Below, in pieces: positions 1-5,319 of a stretch of DNA of 34,519 bases. Under the pieces are notes generated by a model. The model ran no database searches. It saw nothing but the letters and a program-made list of their open reading frames with translations, and had not been told where the DNA came from. Made by a program: the position numbers and the translations under genes. The number at the start of each line of letters is the position of its first letter. Within the stretch, counting starts at the first letter, position 1. Source of the stretch: a virus; IMG/VR virus record IMGVR_UViG_3300045996_000858, positions 1 through 34,519 of that record. The stretch is one strand, 5' to 3'.

Positions 1-127
1 CTCAATACCGAGTCCGCGCTGTACCTCTTCGATGTACGGTAGTAGCAACTCCGCAATCTCTTTCGCTTTCGGCTGTACGAGTCCGCCCTTAACGTACAGC
101 GATTGGAAGTCGTCCAACTTCCCGTCC
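1..127. repeat. Terminal direct repeat, left copy (circularity)
   Basis: The first 127 bases are identical to the last 127 bases of the record. A perfect end overlap means the linear record is a closed circle of 34,392 bp. The length 127 equals a largest k-mer commonly used by de Bruijn assemblers, so this is most likely an assembly overlap of a circular or circularly permuted genome and not a true phage terminal repeat. Confidence 0.95.
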
Positions 128-204
128 AGTTGGAGAGCGGCGTATAACGCCTCCGCTACAACTCGCGCCTTAAAGAATTCGTATTGAACTTCCAACTTAC
201 TCAT
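1..204 (-). CDS. Hypothetical 87-aa protein, N-terminal 68 codons (gene crosses the record ends)
   Basis: The ATG at 204 starts an open frame that runs off the left end. Because the record is circular, it continues from 34392 down to a TAA at 34333-34335 and gives an 87-aa protein with a basic tail (ends PRKRTPLP). The start overlaps the end of the upstream 71-aa gene, so the two are probably translationally coupled. The product is helical and mixed-charge, with no motif I recognise. It lies in the packaging block between two HNH nuclease genes and just upstream of the large terminase, so a packaging or DNA-end role is possible but unproven. Confidence 0.75.
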   Translation of the reverse strand, partial: MSKLEVQYEFFKARVVAEALYAALQLDGKLDDFQSLYVKGGLVQPKAKEIAELLLPYIEEVQRGLGIE

Positions 205-412
205 TGTCTTCTCTCTCTTTCTCTTCCAACCAACGCGCCGCTTCTTCGATGGCTTCTTTCGTTGGCTCGTACGGGATCCCTCGTTTGATTTGCTCCGCCC
301 ATGCTCTCAACGTTTCGGTATCTCCGCTCCCGAGAGCGTCGTATACCTTTTCCAATTGGGTATCGACTTGCTTAAGCAATTCGCAATACTTGGTGCATTC
401 TTCTGGTGACAT
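197..412 (-). CDS. Small acidic helical protein (71 aa), unknown function
   Basis: Encodes a 71-residue, strongly charged protein predicted to be almost all helix (C-terminal half rich in Glu, Lys and Arg, ending WLEEKEREDNE). AAGG and AAGAAG stretches stand shortly upstream of the ATG. The stop overlaps the start of the next leftward gene (ATGAGTAA). It is the first gene after the non-coding gap that follows HNH nuclease 1 and is part of the packaging cluster. No family is recognised. Confidence 0.75.
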   Translation of the reverse strand: MSPEECTKYCELLKQVDTQLEKVYDALGSGDTETLRAWAEQIKRGIPYEPTKEAIEEAARWLEEKEREDNE

Positions 413-659
413 ATCTTCTTAACCTTACAACCCTTACGAACACCTAATAGGAAAACTGGCAAAAAACGCATGACAGACGCGGGGCGGTCTGTAGGGTACT
501 ATGCCTAGTGTTTCACCCTACCCCCGTCCCATCAACCCATGCCAATCTGTCACCCTTGCTACAAATGCCTTATAAGCCGCGATAGCGGTTAGACGGCTCC
601 GTAGTCGTCTACGCGGCTCCGATGCGTCCTGGGGCTTTCTAGCCGTACTGGACGGCTCG
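413..659. other. Non-coding gap in the packaging region with several inverted repeats; candidate cos region
   Basis: There are 247 bp without a gene inside an otherwise gapless late operon. They hold inverted repeats: ACAGAC/GTCTGT around a G-rich loop (473-492), GTAGGGT/ACCCTAC (491-497 and 515-521), a CCGC-GATA-GCGG hairpin near 577, and repeats of GACGGCTC between 590 and 660. Phages that carry an HNH nuclease beside the terminase genes commonly use cohesive ends, and cos normally lies near the terminase genes. This is the largest gap between the two terminase genes, hence the candidate. The cut site itself cannot be read from sequence. Confidence 0.35.
461..492 (-). terminator. Possible weak leftward terminator
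   Basis: On the minus strand a 6-bp GC-containing stem (473-478 pairs with 487-492, loop of eight) is followed after about six bases by six U residues (461-466). It lies downstream of HNH nuclease 1 and upstream of the 71-aa gene. The distance between stem and U tract makes it a weak candidate. Confidence 0.35.
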
Positions 660-1052
660 TTACTCAAGCCATCTCATTCCGCCTTGCGGTTGGTACTTCT
701 CTCCCTCTACGATGCTATGGCATGGTTTGCAGTAGGCGATTAGGTTGCCCATATCTAACCGTCTGTCCCAATGCGTACGGAGCGGTTGCCTATGGTGTAC
801 TTCCGAAGCGAAGGCTTTAGTACATCTCTCGCATAAGGGATTGAGCGAGAGTTTGTTGATACGGGTTTGCTTCCATGCCTTACTGTTGTAGAAGGCTTTA
901 CTTCTCTTGTCTCTCTTCTCTTTGTCGTACCGCTTATCCGCTTGAGCCTTGTTGCTGTTGGATGCTCTACCCATTGCGGTACAGGAGGGACAGTAGCCGC
1001 GAGACGGGAGGAGCGTTGGGCACGTAGGATGTTGACAGCGGTAAGAGGGCAT
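660..1052 (-). CDS. HNH endonuclease 1
   Basis: A 130-residue HNH nuclease. Visible elements are an N-terminal Cys pair region (RCQHPTC, GYCPSC), a basic linker, a FYNSKAWK motif, then LCERC, the catalytic EVHHRQPL, NLIAYCKPCH and HS. The two CxxC pairs are the zinc knuckle typical of phage HNH enzymes. I start it at the ATG at 1052 because AAGGAAG stands five bases upstream and because the preceding 57-aa gene ends at 1060; an ATG at 1079 would overlap that gene. HNH proteins beside terminase genes are known in HK97-type phages to be needed for cos cleavage in packaging, which fits its place between the terminase genes. Confidence 0.9.
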   Translation of the reverse strand: MPSYRCQHPTCPTLLPSRGYCPSCTAMGRASNSNKAQADKRYDKEKRDKRSKAFYNSKAWKQTRINKLSLNPLCERCTKAFASEVHHRQPLRTHWDRRLDMGNLIAYCKPCHSIVEGEKYQPQGGMRWLE

Positions 1053-1059
1053 TACTTCC

Positions 1060-1233
1060 TTACTCTGCTTCAATCCCATTCATTACGTCTTCAATGAAAT
1101 GATTGGGAGTCTCTTGATGGTTGCGCGGTATGGCCGGTTTCATTTCGTCAAACATCCAGACTGTATCCGTCGGGGGCAATTTGCTTAATGCGTCAATCAA
1201 CGCGGCAACGGTTGGGTATTGCATGATGAACAT
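1060..1233 (-). CDS. Small protein (57 aa), unknown function
   Basis: A short gene that starts at an ATG overlapping the stop of the 31-codon gene before it (TGAATG) and ends eight bases before the HNH start. The product begins MFIMQYPTVAALIDALSKL and ends FIEDVMNGIEAE, with one amphipathic N-terminal helix and an acidic C-terminus. The second ATG (fourth codon) is an alternative start. Coding is supported by the tight fit between neighbours and the way its 3' end carries the HNH ribosome-binding site. Confidence 0.6.
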   Translation of the reverse strand: MFIMQYPTVAALIDALSKLPPTDTVWMFDEMKPAIPRNHQETPNHFIEDVMNGIEAE

Positions 1234-1329
1234 TCAGATTATTCTGTTATGTAGGCAGTACAGAGCCGCCATGAGGAGAGCGAAGGCTATCCATATCGCG
1301 GCGAGTAGTAGGCGGTAGACGCGGGGCAT
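1234..1329 (-). CDS. Tiny membrane protein (31 aa)
   Basis: The ATG at 1329 overlaps the stop of the 65-aa gene (TAATG), and the TGA overlaps the next ATG. The 31-residue product starts MPRVYRLLLA, has one hydrophobic span of about 20 residues containing IWIAFALLMAALY, and ends in a short basic tail. It is a single-pass membrane peptide by inspection. Tiny membrane proteins near phage late genes can act in lysis, but nothing here shows that. Confidence 0.55.
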   Translation of the reverse strand: MPRVYRLLLAAIWIAFALLMAALYCLHNRII

Positions 1330-1526
1330 TAGATATTCCCCGCCATATTGGCGTCTCCGCCTTCGTCCGTCTTCGGTTTGAATAGGTTAGGGTTGATGCG
1401 GTTAGCGGCGAGGAGTTCCCTTACCTTCACCATCGTTACGCCGCCGACTATTCCGCTAACCAACTCGTTTCGTTTCTGCGCTATGCGCGCCAATACTTCT
1501 TTTAGCCGCTCGTCTTCGCTCATCAT
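1329..1526 (-). CDS. Small protein (65 aa), unknown function
   Basis: Directly follows the small terminase gene with a five-base gap and a GGAGAG ribosome-binding site that overlaps the terminase 3' end. The protein has a charged N-terminal helix, a central Gly/Val-rich stretch (SGIVGGVTMVKV), and a helix around RELLAANRINPNLF. There are two consecutive ATG codons (1526, 1523). No family is recognised; position suggests a terminase accessory or a spacer gene. Confidence 0.7.
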   Translation of the reverse strand: MMSEDERLKEVLARIAQKRNELVSGIVGGVTMVKVRELLAANRINPNLFKPKTDEGGDANMAGNI

Positions 1527-1531
1527 TGCCG

Positions 1532-1858
1532 TTACTCTCCGTCCAACTCATCGAAGGTTTCTTCTTTCGCGTCCGCCTTCAGTTTCGGCGCGAGTTTCTT
1601 CCATATCCTTTCCATCGCGGTTTGCGTCTTGAGGAGGACGTTGACGGCGGCAATGGGTTGTTGGGTCCCGTTCGTCCCTATCGTAATGGTGAGTTCCGTT
1701 GCGGCTTCTATCTCTTTTTGCGCCCTCGCGTACGTATCCGCGAGTTCGCAGTATTGGCAAGCCAAGTCGATGTCCAGGGGGTTGTCGGAGTTGAGGGTGG
1801 TGAAGACTTCAACCCATTTCTTCCGCGCGTCGTTCTTTAATCTCTTTGGGGGTTTCAT
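1532..1858 (-). CDS. terS: Terminase small subunit, P27 family
   Basis: A 108-residue protein with the pattern of P27-family small terminases: an N-terminal basic segment (PPKRLKNDARKKW), a helical core with DIDLACQYCELADTYARAQKEI, then the characteristic TNGTQQPIAAVNVLLKTQTAMERIWKKL segment in which an NG(x)xxP turn is followed by a long helix. The small subunit recognises phage DNA and loads the large subunit. It overlaps the upstream gene by ATGA. It is unusual in being separated from the large subunit by six genes, including two HNH nucleases; in many related phages the two subunits are adjacent. Confidence 0.85.
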   Translation of the reverse strand: MKPPKRLKNDARKKWVEVFTTLNSDNPLDIDLACQYCELADTYARAQKEIEAATELTITIGTNGTQQPIAAVNVLLKTQTAMERIWKKLAPKLKADAKEETFDELDGE

Positions 1859-2208
1859 GGCTTTATTTTCTCCGCGAGGTACTCGCTGTTGTTCATTAAG
1901 GACGCGGCCTCTTCGTAAATGACGGCGAATAGTCCCGCGTCTTTCGGCCCGCAGAAATGGACGTGTCCTTCGTCGTCGCCGGTTTTCCAGTTAAGACAGC
2001 CGTCCCATTTAATCCAACCTTCGATTAAGGGATTGGTTTCTTCGTCGTCGTAGATTTCGAAATGGAGCCAGTAGTATCCCGGGCGGTATGGATCTTCCCC
2101 GAGTTCCATCAACTGGTCCGCGCCGGGTTTCAGGAAGCATACCGCCCAACTGTTTTCGAATTTGACGCGGCGGACGCGGAGGTAGTCGGCTTCTTTAATC
2201 ACTTTCAT
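1855..2208 (-). CDS. Hypothetical protein (117 aa), beta-rich
   Basis: A soluble protein with alternating hydrophobic and aromatic residues (NSWAVCFLKPG, GYYWLHFEIYDD, GWIKWDGCLNW, GHVHFCGP), suggesting a mostly beta fold, followed by a C-terminal helix. The stop overlaps the terminase small-subunit start and the start overlaps the end of the gene upstream, so it belongs to the same transcript. I do not recognise the family. Confidence 0.75.
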   Translation of the reverse strand: MKVIKEADYLRVRRVKFENSWAVCFLKPGADQLMELGEDPYRPGYYWLHFEIYDDEETNPLIEGWIKWDGCLNWKTGDDEGHVHFCGPKDAGLFAVIYEEAASLMNNSEYLAEKIKP

Positions 2209-2398
2209 GTTCGTACTCCATTGCCGCCGCCGCGTCTCTGTAGGTGTACGTTGCTATTAGTCTGCTCGCGCGATTGCCGTTGGGGTTATTGCGTATCGAA
2301 AAGCCTATCCAACCCTTACTCCTGTCGCGCTCATCAAACCGCTGCCATTCGGCTTCCGCTTGTTTGATGCTTAGTGATGTTTCAACTGTTACCGTCAT
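2195..2398 (-). CDS. Small hypothetical protein (67 aa)
   Basis: A 67-residue protein with a Gln/Glu-rich helix (SIKQAEAEWQRFDERDR), a central strand region (GWIGFSIRNN), and an acidic C-terminus ending YEHESD. It overlaps the next gene by 14 bp. It lies in the block of small genes upstream of the small terminase. Function unknown. Confidence 0.65.
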   Translation of the reverse strand: MTVTVETSLSIKQAEAEWQRFDERDRSKGWIGFSIRNNPNGNRASRLIATYTYRDAAAAMEYEHESD

Positions 2399-2404
2399 TC
2401 GTTC

Positions 2405-2740
2405 TCAATACTTGAAATACTCTTTGCCGCCCGTCTTGACTTCTTTACCGCCTTCGCTGGTCCCGCCTATCAGTTGCTTCGCCTCTTCGGCGTCGGCTAC
2501 TTCTACTTGGCGTCCGTCGGGGAAGCATACGGTTACGGGTTTCGGCGTCTTCTGGGGCGCGTCTTTCGGCTCGTTGGCTCGTTTGACTTCGTCGTGAACC
2601 CATATCGGGGCCGATGGGTTGTCGCGTACCGATTGGGCGGCGGGACTGTCTACGCCGTACATGATTTCCCATACATGTACGCTGCGCCCGAGTTCAACCG
2701 AGAGTCTACGCGCTTGGCAGTTGGGACAGTCGCAAGGCAT
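2405..2740 (-). CDS. Small Cys-motif protein (111 aa), unknown function
   Basis: I start it at the ATG at 2740, which overlaps the TAA of the upstream gene (TAATG); the frame is open further upstream only inside that gene. The N-terminus reads MPCDCPNCQARR, a possible metal-binding Cys cluster, and the C-terminal part contains PVTVCFPDGRQVEVADAEEA, a short beta-hairpin-like segment often seen in small phage proteins. It is probably co-translated with the 122-aa virion-like protein before it. Confidence 0.7.
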   Translation of the reverse strand: MPCDCPNCQARRLSVELGRSVHVWEIMYGVDSPAAQSVRDNPSAPIWVHDEVKRANEPKDAPQKTPKPVTVCFPDGRQVEVADAEEAKQLIGGTSEGGKEVKTGGKEYFKY

Positions 2741-3108
2741 TAGTCTTGAAGGATGGTGTATTGGAGTACGACGGCGGCGGTATTGGCTCTCGCGTACGGG
2801 GCGTTTGTCCCGAGGCGTCCAACCCAATACTCCCCCGGTTTCAACTTGACGAAGGCGTAGAAGACGCCGCCTTGCTGAATGCCGACTTCCACGTAATTCG
2901 TAGCGTCGGTATTAACCATGTATGACCATCCGGCGGTTGTTACGCTGCCCATTGCGAGGGCGGTACCCGTTGACGTCGTCGGGATGCTCGGGGCTCCCGC
3001 CGCGTAGACGGTTCCCGAGAGCGTCGCGTTAATCGTCCGCTGGTGCTGGACGGATAAGTTACTCTTGTCCGCCTTGAAGTTGGTATTGACGTATATTTCG
3101 TTAGCCAT
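2740..3108 (-). CDS. Probable minor virion protein (122 aa), beta-sandwich type
   Basis: A 122-residue, beta-rich protein without charged helices. The pattern NATLSGTVYAAG, a Ser/Thr/Gly-rich middle, WSYMVNTDATNYVEVGI, VFYAFVKLKPGEYWVGRL and NTAAVVLQYTILQD is like small phage surface or tail-associated proteins in which a DATNYVEVG-type strand is followed by a LKPGE turn. AAGGA precedes the ATG by about eight bases. It may decorate the virion or join the fibre. Family assignment is from memory of similar sequences. Confidence 0.6.
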   Translation of the reverse strand: MANEIYVNTNFKADKSNLSVQHQRTINATLSGTVYAAGAPSIPTTSTGTALAMGSVTTAGWSYMVNTDATNYVEVGIQQGGVFYAFVKLKPGEYWVGRLGTNAPYARANTAAVVLQYTILQD

Positions 3109-3140
3109 TGTTTTTCCTTATTTCTTTTACGCGATGGGCG

Positions 3141-3335
3141 TTAGTCCCGAGTGTTGAAGGCTTCGGCGCAGTCGTCCAGCAACTCCCTTACGGCGCGCGT
3201 TAAGTCTTTGTTGCGCCTTTCCAAAACTGCTTCCCGTCCTGATATCGATACTACTTCCCATTCCGCGCTGGCCTCTTCGACGGTAATACCTTCGCTCCGG
3301 GCGAAGGCTTCTATGATTTTCTGTGCGTTATCCAT
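3141..3335 (-). CDS. Small hypothetical protein (64 aa)
   Basis: Preceded by AAGGAACAACAACA before the ATG, a good ribosome-binding site. The product is acidic and helical (IIEAFARSEGITVEEASAEW; LTRAVRELLDDCAEAF). Its start overlaps the end of the MerR-type gene by eight bases, so the two are coupled. It could be a partner of that DNA-binding protein, but only by position. Confidence 0.65.
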   Translation of the reverse strand: MDNAQKIIEAFARSEGITVEEASAEWEVVSISGREAVLERRNKDLTRAVRELLDDCAEAFNTRD

Positions 3336-3672
3336 TGTTGTTGTTCCTTATTTCTTTCACGCGCGCTTCCCATTTCGCGGAGACGTTGTTGAGCGTAGTA
3401 CGTAGAACACCCTTCGCCCCAATCCATTTGCGGCGGAAGGCTTCGCAGTCGGCGAGCGTCTTACATGCTTTGAGTTCGGCCCAAGGGTCTTCGGTTCGCG
3501 GCCGGACGATTGGCGAGCGTAGCCGCTCAATATCGGCGAGACGGTAACGCCGATGTCCGCCCGCAGTCTTGAAGGCGGGTAGTAGCGTTCCGTTGTCTTC
3601 CCAGAGTTTTAACGTTGAAGGGTGGACGGATAGCAACTTGGCCGCTTCCGTCGTTGGTATTAATTTCCTCAT
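3328..3672 (-). CDS. MerR-type helix-turn-helix DNA-binding protein (114 aa)
   Basis: Residues 5-55 form a MerR/excisionase-type winged helix: IPTTEAAKLLSVHPSTLKLWEDNG, then FKTAGGHRRYRLADIERL, where GGHRRYR is the wing signature. The rest is a charged helical tail. Such domains occur in transcription regulators, excisionases and the accessory protein of IS607-like elements. It sits in the late operon, so it could control late genes or act as the directionality factor for the serine integrase; neither is shown. A TAATGTCGAA sequence lies about 15 bases upstream of its start and recurs at the HNH 2 gene. Confidence 0.85.
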   Translation of the reverse strand: MRKLIPTTEAAKLLSVHPSTLKLWEDNGTLLPAFKTAGGHRRYRLADIERLRSPIVRPRTEDPWAELKACKTLADCEAFRRKWIGAKGVLRTTLNNVSAKWEARVKEIRNNNNG

Positions 3673-3735
3673 ACGTTCACTTCGACATTACCAACTCTTA
3701 ACCTTCAACGACTTTCGGGATTTTCGAATATTCCG

Positions 3736-4107
3736 TTATTCGCTCAATACCGCGATACAAGCCAAGTCCCAAAGGACGTAGAACGCGCTACCGAGCGTAG
3801 GGGTAAAGAGGGCTTCTACGCGGTACGTCCTATCGCCGTCGGGGAAGTTGCTGCCCGCGAGTTTGATTTCGACGTTGTAGCCGTCGTCGTCTTCGGTCCA
3901 GCGCGGCCCCGTCTGTAGGGTATCGTAGACGGCTTCTAGAGGGTCAACCGCCGTCGTCGATACGAGGGTGCCCTCTAGTTTGTCCCAAACTTTTACGCTG
4001 ATGCTTTCGACGTCGGCGGCAACGATAACGTCGCCGTCGTCGTTGCGGACGCGGGAGAGCAACGCTACCGCGCTGTTTTCGATGATGGTGTCTTTATAAA
4101 CTTTCAT
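3736..4107 (-). CDS. Hypothetical virion-associated protein (123 aa)
   Basis: Started at the ATG at 4107, which has AGGAT upstream and follows the stop of the previous gene after five bases; longer in-frame starts would overlap that gene fully. The protein has alternating strands (VKVWDKLEGTLVSTT, YRVEALFTP, FYVLWDLACIAVL) and acidic loops. It reads like a small beta-rich phage structural or tail-associated protein. No firm family. Confidence 0.65.
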   Translation of the reverse strand: MKVYKDTIIENSAVALLSRVRNDDGDVIVAADVESISVKVWDKLEGTLVSTTAVDPLEAVYDTLQTGPRWTEDDDGYNVEIKLAGSNFPDGDRTYRVEALFTPTLGSAFYVLWDLACIAVLSE

Positions 4108-4112
4108 TTCTA

Positions 4113-4367
4113 TTATCCTGCGGTAAATGGTTCGCTGTCGTCGTCGAGGAGGTTTGCTTGGGCCGCGACGGCTCCCGCCGCGAAGGCCGCCAGAGCATCG
4201 ACGTAGCCGTGGGCGGCTACGGCTTGCCCTCCCGCGCAAAAGACGCCCAGACGCTCCGCATGGAGCGTTAAACCCTCCCCGGCGGGGTCCAGTAGGAACG
4301 TATCCCAATGGTTGAGGGTAAAGCCGTTCCATTCGTCTAACGTAAATGTTGCCCAATCGAGAGCCAT
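4113..4367 (-). CDS. Hypothetical protein (84 aa) with tryptophan repeat
   Basis: An 84-residue protein whose N-terminus has repeats of the form DWxxFTLDxWxxFxLxxW (residues 4-25), followed by an Ala/Gly-rich helical region (AGGQAVAAHGYVDALAAFAAGAVAAQA). It lies among small genes between the LamG-like protein and the MerR-type gene. The first part may be a virion-binding motif. Function unknown. Confidence 0.6.
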   Translation of the reverse strand: MALDWATFTLDEWNGFTLNHWDTFLLDPAGEGLTLHAERLGVFCAGGQAVAAHGYVDALAAFAAGAVAAQANLLDDDSEPFTAG

Positions 4368-4389
4368 AGTCGGTTACTCTTTCCGTCCC

Positions 4390-4623
4390 TTAACTCAACT
4401 GAATATCGGTATCAACGTCCGCCGCCGCCGCCGCCCTCGCGGCGTCTTCGGCTTCGAATATCTCTTGTTTCTTGACGGCGTCCTTAACGAATTCGATTAT
4501 CTTCCGCTTCGCGAATTGCTGTTTGGTTTCGCCTTGCGCGCCGGTGTAGTTGTAATACGCCGCGAACTTGTTAAGGACGCGGGTAGCGACTTCGTCGGGT
4601 ATTGTTATTGTCATTGTAGCCAT
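4390..4623 (-). CDS. Small helical phage protein (77 aa)
   Basis: AAGGAAG stands about ten bases before the ATG. The protein reads MATMTITIPDEVATRVLNKF, then ETKQQFAKRKIIEFVKDAVKKQE, and ends in an Ala/Asp-rich tail. The pattern of an initial TITIPDE strand and a long basic helix is common in small phage proteins encoded beside fibre or tail genes, with no known role. It may be a chaperone or connector for the fibre proteins upstream, by position only. Confidence 0.65.
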   Translation of the reverse strand: MATMTITIPDEVATRVLNKFAAYYNYTGAQGETKQQFAKRKIIEFVKDAVKKQEIFEAEDAARAAAAADVDTDIQLS

Positions 4624-4638
4624 AATTATTCTCTTCCT

Positions 4639-5319
4639 TTATGCGCCTTTGTTGTAATGCGCTAGAACCGTAGAAGCGTCGAGAACGACGTTATAGATTG
4701 CGATTTCGTCCAGTTTGCCGTTGAAGTAATAACCGCCCCCGAAGTCGCCGTACCTTCCGAAGTCCAAATCCCGCGCGCCCGTTACGCCGCTCAAGTCGTT
4801 TCCGTCCGCGTCCGCCGCAAGGCTCCCGTCCACGTAGAGTTTGACGTAACCCGTAGACGAAATCGTTGCGACGATATGGTGTTTAACGGAGACGGTAGGG
4901 GGAGTAATCGATACCGTAGCGCCAACCGAGTTGACGCGGACTTGAAACGTCCCCGACTCAATCAAGATGTTGAAGATTGAGTTAGTCGGTTGAGCGTTCA
5001 CGAATAACGCTGTGGCGTTGTCGTTGGATAGATACCAAAACTCAATACTCATCTCCGAATCGACTTGGAAAGACGAAACGCTAACGTACCCCGCCCCGCC
5101 CAAACTTAGGCAGGTATCCGCGTCTCCGTTAATCAGTCCCGTTGAGCCTTGAGTATACGTCCCCCCGTACGTTCCGTCGTACGTTGCGGTTTCGTCTTCC
5201 GCCGTCGTTCCGCTGCTCTCCCCGAGCCTCCAATAGCCGCGCAACCCCGACGTCGCCATTATCATTTGGCGGTACGTCTGACTTAGCGCGTCTCCGAAGA
5301 ATGTCATTGGTATTAGCAT
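4639..5319 (-). CDS. LamG/concanavalin-like carbohydrate-binding tail protein (226 aa)
   Basis: The start overlaps the stop of the giant fibre gene (TAATG). Residues 25-226 have the form of a LamG-type jelly roll: GLRGYWRLGESSGTTAEDET at the beginning, MSIEFWYLSND, HHIVATISSTGYVKLYVDGSL in the middle, and YFNGKLDEIAIYNVVLDASTVLAHYN at the end. This family binds sugars or proteins and is widespread in phage receptor-binding and virion surface proteins. With the fibre gene it probably forms the adsorption apparatus. An alternative ATG lies at the fifth codon. Confidence 0.85.
   Translation of the reverse strand: MLIPMTFFGDALSQTYRQMIMATSGLRGYWRLGESSGTTAEDETATYDGTYGGTYTQGSTGLINGDADTCLSLGGAGYVSVSSFQVDSEMSIEFWYLSNDNATALFVNAQPTNSIFNILIESGTFQVRVNSVGATVSITPPTVSVKHHIVATISSTGYVKLYVDGSLAADADGNDLSGVTGARDLDFGRYGDFGGGYYFNGKLDEIAIYNVVLDASTVLAHYNKGA

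Noticed and set aside
1-127. True phage direct terminal repeats
   Set aside because: The length equals a common assembler k-mer and a gene crosses the junction normally, so an assembly overlap is the simpler explanation.
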